Source of the DNA: Oscillospiraceae bacterium
Lineage (GTDB): Bacteria; Bacillota; Clostridia; Oscillospirales; Acutalibacteraceae
Direction: 5' to 3'
Length of the DNA stretch: 64,000 nt
NCBI GenBank assembly: GCA_015066595.1
Contig: SVNZ01000001.1
Location: 1 to 64,000, forward strand
Part shown: one piece after another, positions 9,646 through 19,111 of the stretch
Layout: the number at the start of each line of letters is the position of its first letter
Position numbering within the stretch: position 1 is the first letter of the stretch
The notes under the pieces: model-generated
Seen by the model: only the letters and a program-made list of their open reading frames with translations
Databases searched by the model: none
Told to the model about the DNA's origin: nothing
Program-made: the position numbers and the translations under genes

Positions 9646-10554
9646 ATGAAAATTACTACCAGATTTATATCTTTGCTTTTATGCATATTGATGTTGTCTG
9701 CTGTTGCTTGCCTTTCGGTTAGCGCAAAAACCGTATATCCTGTCGGCGACTGGGTATATGAAAAAATTAACAATGATACAGAGTTTGAAATTGATGAGTA
9801 CAAGGGTGCTTCGGCTATTTTATCTACTGCATATTATCACAATATGCTGCCTATTACTTCCGTTGGCTCCAACGCTTTCAACTCTAACACAACTTTAGAA
9901 AAGATCACATTTAGTAGCAACCTTACAGCTATCCAGAGTTATGCTTTTGCAAACTGTTCTTCTTTAAAAACTGTTGTTTTAAAAGAAAACCTTACTGTTA
10001 TTGACGATGGAGCATTTTCAAACTGTACTTCATTATCTTCAATCAACCTTGAAGGTACAAAGCTCGAAGTTGTATCACGTGCTAGTTTTACTAACTGCGA
10101 CGCTCTTACAGAAGTTGTACTTCCTGATACAGTAACAACCATTGAAAACAATGCGTTCTCTTACTGTGATGGGCTTGCTAAGATTTTAATTCCTGAGTCA
10201 GTGACATCTATTGACAAAAACGCTTTCTATAACTCTGCAAATGTTGTTATCTATTGTTATGAAAATTCTGAGGCTCATATCTATGCTCAGGATAATGGTA
10301 TCGAATTTGTTTTGATTACCCCTAAGGAGCTATATATCTTAGGCGACGTTGACAACAGCGGAAAGGTCACTATTTTAGATGCTACTTCTATACAGCTATA
10401 TTTAATTGAAGTATTAGAAGGCGACGAGAGAATGCTTATCCGTGGTGATATCAACACAGATGGCGTTTTATCTATTATGGATGCTACTGCTATCCAGCGT
10501 TATTTAGTCGAAATTGATGACGGTAATGACATAGGAAAAACTTTTGAATATTAA
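9646..10554 (+). CDS. Secreted leucine-rich-repeat (BspA-type) protein with C-terminal dockerin
   Basis: The ATG at 9646 has an aaaggtg ribosome-binding site; an in-frame GTG at 9637 lies inside that site and is unlikely. A signal peptide covers residues 1-27 (ending CLSVSA). Residues about 65-215 hold six BspA-like leucine-rich repeats (LRR_5 type), each with a core such as LTAIQSYAFANCSSLKTV. The C-terminus (about 230-292) is a type I dockerin with GDVDNSGKVTILDATSIQ and GDINTDGVLSIMDATAIQ halves. Family knowledge: such LRRs bind proteins or glycans at the cell surface, and the dockerin should tether the protein to a scaffoldin. No catalytic domain is visible. It sits between the acidic peptide gene and the PqqD unit and is followed by a terminator. 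The function beyond scaffold-borne binding is unknown. Confidence 0.88.
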   Translation: MKITTRFISLLLCILMLSAVACLSVSAKTVYPVGDWVYEKINNDTEFEIDEYKGASAILSTAYYHNMLPITSVGSNAFNSNTTLEKITFSSNLTAIQSYAFANCSSLKTVVLKENLTVIDDGAFSNCTSLSSINLEGTKLEVVSRASFTNCDALTEVVLPDTVTTIENNAFSYCDGLAKILIPESVTSIDKNAFYNSANVVIYCYENSEAHIYAQDNGIEFVLITPKELYILGDVDNSGKVTILDATSIQLYLIEVLEGDERMLIRGDINTDGVLSIMDATAIQRYLVEIDDGNDIGKTFEY

Positions 10555-10579
10555 ATTTATTTTGTTATGAGTTTTTTGG

Positions 10580-10615
10580 GCTCCCTTTTTAGGGAGCTCT
10601 TTTTTTATTTTTTTG
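10580..10615 (+). terminator. Intrinsic terminator after the LRR/dockerin gene
   Basis: Stem gctccct (10580-10586), tttt loop, agggagc (10591-10597), then a long T-rich run (10598-10615). It separates the giant-protein transcript from the PqqD unit. Confidence 0.85.
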
Positions 10616-10705
10616 ATATACTTAAATAATAGTATATGAATGAAAGTGACAGAGTTTACACTGAATGCCAGAGTCGTAAAGTACAACTGAAATATTACAA
10701 ACTCC

Positions 10706-10734
10706 TTGCAAATATCTCATAAATACTATATAAT
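10706..10734 (+). promoter_or_regulatory. Sigma-A-type promoter of the PqqD/S26/HPrK-like unit
   Basis: TTGCAA (10706-10711), a 17-bp spacer and a perfect TATAAT (10729-10734), ending 21 bases before the PqqD start codon. It shows that the three-gene unit has its own promoter. Confidence 0.75.
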
Positions 10735-10755
10735 AATCTCCAGTAGGTGATATTT

Positions 10756-11019
10756 ATGAAAATAAAAGAAGGCTTTGTTTTGAAGGCTGTGGCAGGCAGT
10801 CATTTAGTGGTTCCACTTGGCTCACACGTAGTTGATTTTGCCTCTATCATCAAACTCAGCGATACCGGTGCTTTCCTTTGGGCTCAGCTTAATGACGATA
10901 AGACCAAAGAGGATTTGGTTACTGCTTTGACAGCCGAGTACGATGTAGATACTGATACTGCATCAAAAGACATTGATAAATTTATACAAAAGCTGAAAGA
11001 AGCTGATCTTATTGAGTAA
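10756..11019 (+). CDS. PqqD-like peptide-binding (RRE-type) protein
   Basis: The 87-residue product (starting MKIKEGFVLK) has the PqqD fold signature: an N-terminal beta region ending in VDFASIIKLSDTGAFLW, then a helical part with DDKTKEDLVTALTAEYDVD and DIDKFIQKLKEADLIE. Family knowledge: PqqD proteins bind the leader of a precursor peptide and present it to modifying enzymes. The start at ATG 10756 is preferred because aggtg lies 8 bases upstream; an in-frame GTG at 10747 overlaps that site. Its stop overlaps the start of the next gene by 8 bases, implying translational coupling. No radical SAM, YcaO, cyclase or transporter gene is nearby, so its client is unknown; the 54-residue peptide at 9408 is the obvious candidate. 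Confidence 0.85.
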   Translation: MKIKEGFVLKAVAGSHLVVPLGSHVVDFASIIKLSDTGAFLWAQLNDDKTKEDLVTALTAEYDVDTDTASKDIDKFIQKLKEADLIE

Positions 11020-11461
11020 TTTTATCGAAAACGATGATTTCATCGAGATTTTGCTGGAAACCATATCTAGCGGAAGAGACTTTTCTTTTACACCTACAGG
11101 GTCGAGTATGTTACCTATGCTTGATGGCACTACTGACACTGTTGTTCTATCTAAAAAGCCTGATGTTTTGAAAAAGTACGATGTCGTACTTTATAAGCGT
11201 AAACCAGATGATTCATTGGTACTTCATCGTATAGTAAAGGTGATGGGGGACTCGCTCTACTGTATGTGTGGTGATCATCAGTATTGTTTTGATAACAACG
11301 TTTCTTATGATGATATTTATGCTGTTGTTACATCGTTTACACATCGTGGCAAGAGGTACTATAATACATCGTTTGCTTATGTTGTTTATACTCGCTTAAT
11401 TCTATTTAAGAAAAACACAAGGATTTTTATCTCCAAGATTTATCACAAGTTATTTAAATAA
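11012..11461 (+). CDS. S24/S26-family signal-peptidase-like protein
   Basis: The start is an in-frame TTG that overlaps the end of the PqqD gene; no in-frame ATG occurs before the catalytic motif. The product (149 aa) has the S26 Ser-box TPTGSSMLPML with presumed nucleophile Ser32, then VLHRIVKVMGD with His72 in place of the usual lysine, and a GDH motif with Asp88. This is the pattern of SipW/ER-type signal peptidases, which use Ser-His-Asp. Unlike true signal peptidases it lacks an N-terminal membrane anchor; the basic C-terminal segment may associate with the membrane. Placed between PqqD and an HPr-kinase-like gene it probably cleaves the peptide handled by the unit. That role is inferred. 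Confidence 0.8.
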   Translation: MSNFIENDDFIEILLETISSGRDFSFTPTGSSMLPMLDGTTDTVVLSKKPDVLKKYDVVLYKRKPDDSLVLHRIVKVMGDSLYCMCGDHQYCFDNNVSYDDIYAVVTSFTHRGKRYYNTSFAYVVYTRLILFKKNTRIFISKIYHKLFK

Positions 11462-11484
11462 TATTTTCCACAGGAGTGGTATTT

Positions 11485-12159
11485 ATGGGACAATATAGAA
11501 TCTCAGAACTCAATCTTGAGATTTTGAGCAACTCAAAAACTTTACTCACAAATCTCAAGCCTTTTGAGACATCATTTGACTACAAGCCTAATTTGACTTT
11601 ATCTATTACTGATGACATATTGCTTCAATATATGGAAGAGTACGAAGGCTATACTGCTGATGTTATCGAATGTGTATATCTTTCTACCGAATTTTCTCGT
11701 GCACTTTTTGATTTCAACGGTTTTTCTATGGAATCTACAGCGGTGGAATACGAAGGATCTGCAGTACTGTTTTCAGCACCGTTTGAAGACTATCAAGTAT
11801 ATGAAAAAATCTCTACAGATAAAGTTTTTTCTGTTGATTATCCTGCTATCAGACTTATCAGCTCTGTGTTTTATGCTTATGGTACGCCGTTTGGTCTTAA
11901 CGGAGACAAAGTAGTTGATAAAAAGTTTCCGCTTAAAAGCATTGTTTTTGTTGACAGCGAGCGTTTTGATTCATTGAAAGTTCTTGATACTAAAGATATG
12001 GTTTCCATGTTCATCCGTGCTGTTACAAAGAGCATCAAGAGCGACCGTACAAAGCACACTTTATTTATGCTCGAAAAGCTAATGCACAAGGTTAAGTTCT
12101 ACGGTGTATCAGATTTGTCTGATCTTGATTTTATTTTAGAACGAGTGACTGAAGACTGA
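11485..12159 (+). CDS. HPr-kinase/PEPCK-fold-like protein with lost P-loop
   Basis: The ATG at 11485 follows caggag; the GTG at 11476 lies inside that site. The 224-residue product keeps landmarks of HPr-kinase-like proteins that accompany PqqD and S26 genes in gut Clostridia: a GxxLLFSAP-type strand (SAVLFSAP, residues 92-99), FYAYGTPF and LKSIVFVD. Where active relatives read SGTGKST directly after SAP, this protein reads FEDYQVY, and the following NDDKPA-type motif reads SVDYPA. The nucleotide-binding residues are therefore absent, so it is probably a pseudokinase or binding protein. It ends the three-gene unit ahead of a bidirectional terminator. Family assignment rests on recalled motifs, not on a search. 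Confidence 0.6.
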   Translation: MGQYRISELNLEILSNSKTLLTNLKPFETSFDYKPNLTLSITDDILLQYMEEYEGYTADVIECVYLSTEFSRALFDFNGFSMESTAVEYEGSAVLFSAPFEDYQVYEKISTDKVFSVDYPAIRLISSVFYAYGTPFGLNGDKVVDKKFPLKSIVFVDSERFDSLKVLDTKDMVSMFIRAVTKSIKSDRTKHTLFMLEKLMHKVKFYGVSDLSDLDFILERVTED

Positions 12160-12172
12160 GTTTTACATAAAA

Positions 12173-12200
12173 AAGCCGACGGTAAAAACACCGTCGGCTT
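12173..12200. terminator. Bidirectional terminator between the HPrK-like gene and rex
   Basis: Perfect 11-bp stem aagccgacggt (12173-12183) with accgtcggctt (12190-12200), loop aaaaac, A-run before and T-run after, so it serves the convergent genes on both strands. Confidence 0.88.
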
Positions 12201-12218
12201 AATTTTTTATTATTTAGG

Positions 12219-12854
12219 TTAGTTATTATAGCTTTCGTTTATTCTATAGCACAGAGTCATCAGACTGTCACTCATATGCACATTTTCAACAATAACGTCT
12301 TTGTAGTCATTTTTGATATCATAGTGGCTGAAATTCCAGAAATTCTTTATACCAAGTGAATACAGCTTGTCAATAAGCGGTTTGACAGAGTTTCTTGGCA
12401 AGCAAAGGAAAGCAGCGTCTATCTTATTTTCGTGGCAGTAACGCTCAATTTCATCATCTGACATAATGGTGATGCCTCGAAGCATAGTACCGACGATTTC
12501 TTCACTTTTATCAAAAACAGCAGTCAACTCAAAACCTTGCCTTGAAAAATTCATATGTGTTGCTACAGCCTTACCCAGGTTACCTGCACCAAGCAAAATA
12601 GCGTTGAATTTTTTATCAAGACCGAGAATTTTGCCGATTTCTTCTTTAAGCTGAGATACTGGATATCCGTAGCCCTGCTGACCAAAACCGCCAAAACAGT
12701 TTAAGTCCTGTCTGATTTGAGATGCAGTAGAACGCATGATGCTCGCAAGCTGGTTAGAAGAAATTCTCTCCACACCCTGACTTTCAAGCTCCGATAAAAA
12801 TCTATGATATCTCGGAAGTCTGCGGATAACAGGCATCGAAATTTGTTTAGCCAT
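12219..12854 (-). CDS. rex: Redox-sensing transcriptional repressor Rex
   Basis: The 211-residue product has the Rex layout: an N-terminal winged helix (RLPRYHRFLSEL, then ISSNQLASIMRSTASQIRQD, residues about 12-55), GFGQQGYGY, and a Rossmann NAD-binding domain with GAGNLGKA near residue 92. Family knowledge: Rex senses the NADH/NAD ratio and represses fermentation and redox genes until NADH rises. The start has a ggagga ribosome-binding site. It is the third gene of a leftward acn-icd-rex operon, 30 bases after icd, which suggests that citrate-branch enzymes and the redox sensor are made together. No clear Rex operator (TTGTTAA-n4-TTAACAA) was seen upstream of acn. Confidence 0.95.
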   Translation of the reverse strand: MAKQISMPVIRRLPRYHRFLSELESQGVERISSNQLASIMRSTASQIRQDLNCFGGFGQQGYGYPVSQLKEEIGKILGLDKKFNAILLGAGNLGKAVATHMNFSRQGFELTAVFDKSEEIVGTMLRGITIMSDDEIERYCHENKIDAAFLCLPRNSVKPLIDKLYSLGIKNFWNFSHYDIKNDYKDVIVENVHMSDSLMTLCYRINESYNN

Positions 12855-12884
12855 AATAACTCCTCCGTTACTAGTATTATGTTT

Positions 12885-14096
12885 TTACAGTAGCTCCTTG
12901 AGCCTTTCGTTTACAGCTTTCAGGAAATCTTCTGTATTAACCTTGGTCTTATTCTCAAGTGTAGAGAGCAGATAAAGATCACCTGTCATAACACCACTTT
13001 CGATAGTGTCGATAGTAGCCTGTTCAAGCTTGTCAGCAAACTCACAAAGCTGTGGTGTATCATCAAGCTCGCCACGTTTTCTAAGAGCACCTGTCCACGC
13101 AAAGAGTGTAGCAACAGAGTTTGTTGATGTTTCTTCACCCTTTAAATGTTTGTAATAGTGACGCTGTACAGTACCGTGAGCGGCTTCATATTCGTATATG
13201 CCCTCAGGAGAAACGAGTACGCTGGTCATCATTGCAAGTGAACCGAAGGCAGTAGCTATCATATCACTCATAACATCACCGTCATAGTTTTTGCAAGCCC
13301 AGATGTAACCACCGTCAGAGCGGATAACTCTCGCTACTGCATCATCAATGAGTGTGTAGAAGTATTCTATTCCGGCTTTATCAAACTTCTCTTTGTATTC
13401 ATTCTCAAAGATTTCAGCGAAGATATCCTTGAAAGTGTGGTCATACTTCTTACTGATAGTGTCTTTAGTAGCAAACCACAGGTCAAGCTTTTGGTCAAGT
13501 GCATAGTTGAAACAAGCTCTTGCAAAAGAAGAGATAGATGAATCAAGGTTATGCATACCCTGAATAATACCGTCGCTCTTATCAAAATCAAAGATAAGCT
13601 CACGTGACTGTGTACCGTCAGCGTTTGTTACGCAGAGTTCTGCCTTAGAGCCTTTTTCTACGATCATCTCAGTGTTTTTATATACATCACCGTAAGCATG
13701 TCTTGCAATGCAGATTGGTTTAGTCCATGTTGGAATATATGGTGTGATTCCCTTTACAAGAATAGGGGAGCGGAAAACTGTGCCATCGAGCAATGCTCTG
13801 ATAGTACCGTTTGGCGATTTCCACATTTCTTTGAGGTTATATTCTGTCATACGTGCAGCGTTTGGTGTGATAGTAGCACATTTTACAGCAACACCATATT
13901 TTTTAGTAGCTTCAGCTGAGTCAATAGTAACCTGATCGTTTGTCTCGTTTCTATATTCAAGTCCCAGGTCATAGTATTCAGTCTTTAAGTCAATATATGG
14001 AAGTAGGAGGATGTCCTTGATCATCTTCCATATGATTCTTGTCATTTCATCGCCGTCCATTTCGACAAGCGGAGTTTTCATTATAATTTTATCCAT
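12885..14096 (-). CDS. icd: Isocitrate dehydrogenase, NADP-type (eukaryote-like subfamily)
   Basis: The 403-residue product starts [20 protein letters not shown], the hallmark of the homodimeric eukaryotic-like NADP-IDH subfamily, and contains the substrate loop [16 protein letters not shown] and the metal-binding stretch [20 protein letters not shown] with a conserved Asp pair. It oxidatively decarboxylates isocitrate to 2-oxoglutarate, giving NADPH, in the cytoplasm. In this fermenting anaerobe it probably feeds glutamate synthesis rather than a full TCA cycle. The ATG at 14096 is chosen because aaagg lies 9 bases upstream; a TTG at 14105 overlaps that site. It lies 32 bases after acn. Confidence 0.94.
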   Translation of the reverse strand: MDKIIMKTPLVEMDGDEMTRIIWKMIKDILLLPYIDLKTEYYDLGLEYRNETNDQVTIDSAEATKKYGVAVKCATITPNAARMTEYNLKEMWKSPNGTIRALLDGTVFRSPILVKGITPYIPTWTKPICIARHAYGDVYKNTEMIVEKGSKAELCVTNADGTQSRELIFDFDKSDGIIQGMHNLDSSISSFARACFNYALDQKLDLWFATKDTISKKYDHTFKDIFAEIFENEYKEKFDKAGIEYFYTLIDDAVARVIRSDGGYIWACKNYDGDVMSDMIATAFGSLAMMTSVLVSPEGIYEYEAAHGTVQRHYYKHLKGEETSTNSVATLFAWTGALRKRGELDDTPQLCEFADKLEQATIDTIESGVMTGDLYLLSTLENKTKVNTEDFLKAVNERLKELL

Positions 14097-14128
14097 TGGT
14101 ATCAACCTTTCTATATTCTTTAAAAGAA

Positions 14129-16060
14129 TTAACTGTTTATTTTAGTATAGTTGAGAAGACCACCGCAAATTGCGATATCTTTCTGGCGCTGGGTGAGTTC
14201 ACACTTAGCTGTGATAGTCTCACCAGTTGTCTTGTTTACTATAGTAACAGTATCGCCATTTAAGATTTCTTCCTTAACATTTGGCAGCTCGAGCTCATCA
14301 AAAAGACTGATTTTATCATAGTCGCTTTCGCTCAAGAATTCGAGTGGCAGGATACCTGCGTTGATGAGGTTAGCTCTGTGTATTCTGGCAAAGCTCTTAA
14401 CCAAAACAGCTTTCACGCCCAAATAAAGTGGTGCAAGAGCAGCGTGCTCACGGGAGGAACCCTGACCGTAGTTAGCGCCACCAACTATTATTGAACTGCC
14501 CAGTGTCTTAGCACGGTTAGGAAACTCTGTATCGCATACTGTGAAACAGTGCTGAGAGATAGCAGGAATGTTTGAACGAAGTGGTAAGATCTTCGCTCCG
14601 GCAGGCATAATATGGTCAGTTGTGATGTTATCTTCAACCTTGAGTGAACAAGTAGCTGATATTTTATCTTCCATAGGTGAGCTTGCAGGGAACTCCTTGA
14701 TGTTTGGACCTCTGAGTACCTTGATAGAATCCATATCTTTTTCATCAGCTGGTTCAATAATCATATTGTCATTGATGAGGAATTTTTCAGGCATTTCTAC
14801 CTTGTATCCAACACCTAGTGTAGTTGGGTCTGTGAATACACCACTCAAAGCTGATGCAGCAGCTGTTTCAGGTGATACAAGGAAAATCTGACCGTCTTTA
14901 GTACCTGAACGACCCAGGAAGTTACGGTTGAATGTTCTCAGTGAGATACCGGCACTGTTAGGTGACTGGCCCATACCGATACATGGACCGCATGCAGACT
15001 CGAGTATTCTCGCACCCGCAGCAATCATATCAGCAAGAGCACCGTTTTCAGAAAGCATTGTAAGTACCTGCTTGCTACCCGGAGCGATAGAAAGTGATAC
15101 ATCAGGGTGCACAGTCTTACCTTTTAAAATGTGAGCAACAGTCATCAAGTCAGCATAGCTTGAGTTAGTACAAGAGCCGATACAAACCTGATCGATTTTC
15201 TGACCTTGAAGCTCAGCGATTGGTTTGATGTTATCAGGAGAGTGAGGACAAGCAGCAAGTGGCTCGAGCTCACTAAGGTTGATTACGATATGTTCATCAT
15301 ACACAGCGTCATCATCAGCTTTGAGCTCAACATAATCTTCTTCACGACCCTGAGCTTTCAGAAACTCTCTTGTGGTTTCATCTGACGGGAAGATAGAAGT
15401 AGTTGCGCCGAGCTCAGCACCCATATTAGTGATAGTAGCACGCTGAGGTACAGAAAGCGTTTTGACACCTTCACCGGCGTATTCAATAATTTTTCCTACG
15501 CCGCCTTTGACGCTCATAATTTCCAAAACTTTAAGAATGATATCTTTAGCAGAAACCCATGGTTTGAGCTCACCCAAAAGTTCAACCTTGACGATATTAG
15601 GCATTGTTATGTAGTACGCACCGCCACCCATAGCAACAGCAACATCAAGACCACCGGCACCGATAGAGAGCATTCCGATACCACCACCTGTAGGAGTGTG
15701 GCTGTCTGAGCCGATGAGTGTTTTGCCCGGTTTAGAAAATCTTTCAAGATGAACCTGATGACAGATACCATTACCTGGGCGAGAGAAGTATATACCGTGT
15801 TTTTTGCACACAGTCTGGATGAATCTGTGGTCATCAGCATTCTCAAAACCAGTCTGTAGTGTGTTGTGGTCAATATATGCAACACTTCTTTCAGTCTTAA
15901 CTCTAGGCACTCCCATAGCTTCAAATTCGAGGTATGCCATAGTACCTGTAGCATCCTGTGTAAGTGTCTGGTCAATTTTCAGACCAATGTCAGTACCTTT
16001 TATCATTTCACCACTGACGATATGTTCTTTTATGATTTTTTCAGCGATAGAATATCCCAT
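14129..16060 (-). CDS. acn: Aconitate hydratase
   Basis: The 643-residue product is an aconitase-family dehydratase that interconverts citrate and isocitrate through a [4Fe-4S] cluster. The cluster ligands are visible in [10 protein letters not shown] (about residue 295) and CGPCIGMG (about 360); the substrate region [11 protein letters not shown] is near residue 116, and the swivel domain carries DHIMPAG and [14 protein letters not shown]. At about 640 residues it is shorter than AcnA (about 890) and belongs to the compact aconitase/homoaconitase group. A ggaggt ribosome-binding site precedes the ATG. It is the first gene of acn-icd-rex and has a clear promoter 50 bases upstream. Confidence 0.94.
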   Translation of the reverse strand: MGYSIAEKIIKEHIVSGEMIKGTDIGLKIDQTLTQDATGTMAYLEFEAMGVPRVKTERSVAYIDHNTLQTGFENADDHRFIQTVCKKHGIYFSRPGNGICHQVHLERFSKPGKTLIGSDSHTPTGGGIGMLSIGAGGLDVAVAMGGGAYYITMPNIVKVELLGELKPWVSAKDIILKVLEIMSVKGGVGKIIEYAGEGVKTLSVPQRATITNMGAELGATTSIFPSDETTREFLKAQGREEDYVELKADDDAVYDEHIVINLSELEPLAACPHSPDNIKPIAELQGQKIDQVCIGSCTNSSYADLMTVAHILKGKTVHPDVSLSIAPGSKQVLTMLSENGALADMIAAGARILESACGPCIGMGQSPNSAGISLRTFNRNFLGRSGTKDGQIFLVSPETAAASALSGVFTDPTTLGVGYKVEMPEKFLINDNMIIEPADEKDMDSIKVLRGPNIKEFPASSPMEDKISATCSLKVEDNITTDHIMPAGAKILPLRSNIPAISQHCFTVCDTEFPNRAKTLGSSIIVGGANYGQGSSREHAALAPLYLGVKAVLVKSFARIHRANLINAGILPLEFLSESDYDKISLFDELELPNVKEEILNGDTVTIVNKTTGETITAKCELTQRQKDIAICGGLLNYTKINS

Positions 16061-16110
16061 ATTTTTACCTCCATTTGCCTATTATAGGATTTTGAAAAAA
16101 CATATATAAC

Positions 16111-16139
16111 ATTATACCAAAAATCCTTTATAAAGTAAA
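16111..16139 (-). promoter_or_regulatory. Promoter of the acn-icd-rex operon
   Basis: On the minus strand TTTACT (16139-16134), 17-bp spacer, TATAAT (16116-16111). A good sigma-A match located 50 bases before acn. Confidence 0.7.
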
Positions 16140-16206
16140 GCAAATAATGTATCACCACATACATACTTTTTCAGTAAAAATTTACATAGTAATTATGCAA
16201 AAAAAG

Positions 16207-16215
16207 TGGTATAAT
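16207..16215 (+). promoter_or_regulatory. Extended -10 promoter of typA
   Basis: TGGTATAAT: a perfect -10 hexamer (16210-16215) with the TGn extension. No good -35 is seen at 16-18 bases upstream, which fits an extended -10 promoter. Confidence 0.6.
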
Positions 16216-16250
16216 TTCTAATTAGCAAAAAGCGAAAAACAGGTGATGAA

Positions 16251-18071
16251 ATGGATAAAAGAGAAGACGTTAGAAATATTGCGATTATTGCACATGTAGA
16301 TCACGGAAAAACAACTTTAGTTGACCAGCTTTTGAGACAAAGCGGTATATTTCGAGCTAACGAGTCAGTAGCCGAGCGTGTTATGGACTCCAATGATCTG
16401 GAACGTGAGCGTGGTATCACAATACTATCCAAGAACACAGCAGTTATGTACAACGACACAAAGATAAATATTGTTGACACACCCGGTCACGCTGACTTCG
16501 GTGGCGAGGTTGAACGAATCCTCACTATGGTAGACGGTGTGTTGCTTTTGGTCGATGCTTTTGAAGGCTGTATGCCACAGACTCGTTTTGTATTGAAAAA
16601 AGCTTTGGGACTTCATAAAAAGCCACTCGTTGTGGTCAACAAAATCGACCGTCCGGGTGCACGTCCCGAAGAAGTTGTTGATGAAGTACTCGATCTTTTC
16701 ATTGAGTTAGGTGCTGATGATGACCAGCTCGAGTTTCCTGTTGTATATGCTTCAGGCAGAGATGGTGTAGCATCTCTTGACCCATACGAAATGGGTACAG
16801 ATATGCAACCTCTTTTTGAAAAAATCGTTACTGAAATTCCTGCTCCACAGGGCGAGCTCAGCGGTGACTTACAGCTTCTTATATCTAATATTGACTATGA
16901 TGACTACGTTGGTCGTATCGGTGTTGGTAGGGTTGAGCGAGGCTCTGTCAAAGTCAACCAGCAGGCAGTGCTTTGCAAACGTGACGGACAAACTGTCAAA
17001 GTCAAAATCTCAAAGCTATATCAGTTTGAGGGCTTGAAGCGTGTTGAAACAGAAAGCGCAAAGATGGGCGATTTAGTCTGTGTCAGCGGTATTGCAGACC
17101 TTAATATTGGTGAAACTATCTGTAGTGTTGACGAGGTAGACCCGCTACCTTTTGTAAAAATCGACGAGCCTACAGTTTCTATGAACTTTATCGTAAATAA
17201 CAGTCCTTTTGCAGGCAGAGAGGGCAAGTATGTCACTTCTCGTAACTTGCGTGACAGACTCTTTAAAGAAGTCGAAACTAATGTAGCTATGCGAGTTGAA
17301 GAAACCGACTCAGCTGATACATTCAAAGTGTCAGGCAGAGGAGAGCTTCATCTGTCTATTCTTATCGAAACAATGCGTAGAGAAGGTTACGAATTCCAGA
17401 TTTCTCGTCCACAGGTTATCACAAAACACATCGACGGTGTGCTCTGCGAGCCTATCGAGTATCTTATGATTGAAGTACCGGATTCTTACGTCGGCGCAGT
17501 TATGGAAAAGCTTGGATCACGCAAAGCAGAGCTTATCAATATGGGCACACGTGAGAGTGGTATAACTCATATCGAATTCAGAATTCCTTCTCGTGGACTG
17601 ATGGGTTATCGTCCAGAGTTCCTGACCGATACCAACGGTAACGGTATTATGAACCACGTGTTTGATTCTTACGAACCATTCAAAGGTGAGATTGTCACTC
17701 GTCACCAAGGCTCACTCATTGCTTTTGAAACAGGCGAGACCGTAACATACGGGCTTTATGCAGCACAGGAGCGAGGACGACTTTTTGTTGGTCCTGGTGT
17801 ACCTGTGTATGAAGGCATGATCGTTGGTGCTTGTCCAAAAGCCGAGGATATCACCGTCAACGTGTGTAAGAAAAAACACATCACTAACACTCGTGCATCA
17901 GGCTCGGACGATGCATTAAAGCTCACACCACCGTCAGTGCTTTCACTCGAGCAGTGTATCGAGTTTATTGCTGATGATGAGCTTGTTGAAGTCACTCCGG
18001 AGAATATCCGCATGCGTAAAGAAATTTTGTCAAAAGAACTTCGTATGAAAAAACAGTTCAAAAAGAACTGA
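16251..18071 (+). CDS. typA: Translational GTPase TypA/BipA
   Basis: The 606-residue protein starts [20 protein letters not shown] with the G1 motif [10 protein letters not shown]3 DTPGHADFG and G4 NKID, followed by an EF-G-like beta barrel, domain III/V regions and the TypA-specific C-terminal domain ([15 protein letters not shown] at the end). Family length is about 605-615, so it appears complete. TypA binds the 70S ribosome and supports ribosome assembly and stress or cold adaptation. An aggtga ribosome-binding site lies 4-9 bases before the ATG. The exonuclease gene follows after 26 bases without a terminator, so the two are probably co-transcribed. Confidence 0.95.
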   Translation: MDKREDVRNIAIIAHVDHGKTTLVDQLLRQSGIFRANESVAERVMDSNDLERERGITILSKNTAVMYNDTKINIVDTPGHADFGGEVERILTMVDGVLLLVDAFEGCMPQTRFVLKKALGLHKKPLVVVNKIDRPGARPEEVVDEVLDLFIELGADDDQLEFPVVYASGRDGVASLDPYEMGTDMQPLFEKIVTEIPAPQGELSGDLQLLISNIDYDDYVGRIGVGRVERGSVKVNQQAVLCKRDGQTVKVKISKLYQFEGLKRVETESAKMGDLVCVSGIADLNIGETICSVDEVDPLPFVKIDEPTVSMNFIVNNSPFAGREGKYVTSRNLRDRLFKEVETNVAMRVEETDSADTFKVSGRGELHLSILIETMRREGYEFQISRPQVITKHIDGVLCEPIEYLMIEVPDSYVGAVMEKLGSRKAELINMGTRESGITHIEFRIPSRGLMGYRPEFLTDTNGNGIMNHVFDSYEPFKGEIVTRHQGSLIAFETGETVTYGLYAAQERGRLFVGPGVPVYEGMIVGACPKAEDITVNVCKKKHITNTRASGSDDALKLTPPSVLSLEQCIEFIADDELVEVTPENIRMRKEILSKELRMKKQFKKN

Positions 18072-18097
18072 TATTTCTATATAGGAATTAAAAATAC

Positions 18098-19009
18098 ATG
18101 AATTTTGTTATCTTAGACCTTGAGTGGAACGGTGCATACAGCAAAAAAGCAAAGAAGTTTGTCAACGAAATTATTGAATTCGGCGCTGTTAAAACCGATG
18201 AAAAACTGAATATTATCGATACTTTTTCAATGCTCGTTACCCCACAGATAGGAAAGAAACTCAATTCAAGGGTGGCAGCACTTACTCATATCACAACAGA
18301 AGAGCTTATCGATTCCAACAACACGTTCACACACGTGTTAAGCAGATTCAAAAAGTTTTTGGGAGATAGCGTGCTTCTTACATGGGGTACATCGGACATC
18401 CTTACACTTATTGAAAATTGTAAGTATTATTTGGGCGAAGAGAAGCTTTCATTTTTAACAACTTATTGCAACTTGCAGTCATATTGCGAACATCAGCTTG
18501 ATCATCACGACAAGTCAAAGCAGATGGGTCTTTCCACTTGTGCACAAGCTCTTTCAATATCTTCTGATGGGCTGGAGCTTCACCGTGGATATGACGACGC
18601 TCTTTTTAGTCTCAAGTGTTTTCAAAAGCTTTATGACAGAGAAAAAATCAGAGAGTTCATTGAAGTTGCCAACGACGAGTTTTATCGAAAGATAACTTTC
18701 AAAAATACAGTTATTTACGATATCAAAAATCCTCTTATAGATAAAAAAGAGTTCTACATCTGTTGCGACAAATGTGGAAAAAAAGCTCGCCGAAAAACAA
18801 AGTGGATTTCAAAGAACCGCTCATTCAGAGCACAGTTTCGATGTAACAAATGCAAGCGCGATTTCGAAGGCAGACTCACCTTCAGACTCAAGTATGACGG
18901 AGTCACAGTCGATAGGCGAGTGGTAGAAAAAGTGAAACCTGAAAATGAAGAAAAACGCAAAAATTTTCTCGAAAAATTCATCACGAATAATTCAGTAGAA
19001 GAAAAATAA
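18098..19009 (+). CDS. DnaQ-like (DEDDh) exonuclease with C-terminal zinc ribbon
   Basis: The N-terminal 190 residues form an RNase T/DnaQ exonuclease fold: Exo I motif ILDLEWNG (Asp6, Glu8), Exo II near LLTWGTSDILTL, Exo III HRGYDDALFSL with the catalytic His and Asp. Residues about 225-260 hold two CxxC knuckles (CDKCGKK and CNKCKRD) that would bind one zinc and nucleic acid, an addition not found in DnaQ itself. A role in RNA or DNA 3'-end trimming is likely, but the substrate is unknown. The start has taggaa upstream. It lies 26 bases after typA and ends before a terminator. Confidence 0.82.
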   Translation: MNFVILDLEWNGAYSKKAKKFVNEIIEFGAVKTDEKLNIIDTFSMLVTPQIGKKLNSRVAALTHITTEELIDSNNTFTHVLSRFKKFLGDSVLLTWGTSDILTLIENCKYYLGEEKLSFLTTYCNLQSYCEHQLDHHDKSKQMGLSTCAQALSISSDGLELHRGYDDALFSLKCFQKLYDREKIREFIEVANDEFYRKITFKNTVIYDIKNPLIDKKEFYICCDKCGKKARRKTKWISKNRSFRAQFRCNKCKRDFEGRLTFRLKYDGVTVDRRVVEKVKPENEEKRKNFLEKFITNNSVEEK

Positions 19010-19019
19010 ATCATATATC

Positions 19020-19055
19020 AAAGTGTGTACAGGTTAAGTCCTGTACGCACTTTTT
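19020..19055 (+). terminator. Intrinsic terminator after the exonuclease gene
   Basis: aagtgtgtacagg (19021-19033) pairs with cctgtacgcactt (19040-19052, one G-U pair) around loop ttaagt, followed by a T-run. Confidence 0.82.
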
Positions 19056-19111
19056 CTTTTTATTTTGACACAAAACTAACGTAGATAAATTTTTTTTGAC
19101 TTCTTTTGATT

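Noticed and set aside
16061..16250. Rex operator upstream of acn
   Set aside because: No TTGTTAA-n4-TTAACAA-like palindrome was found between the promoter and the start codon.
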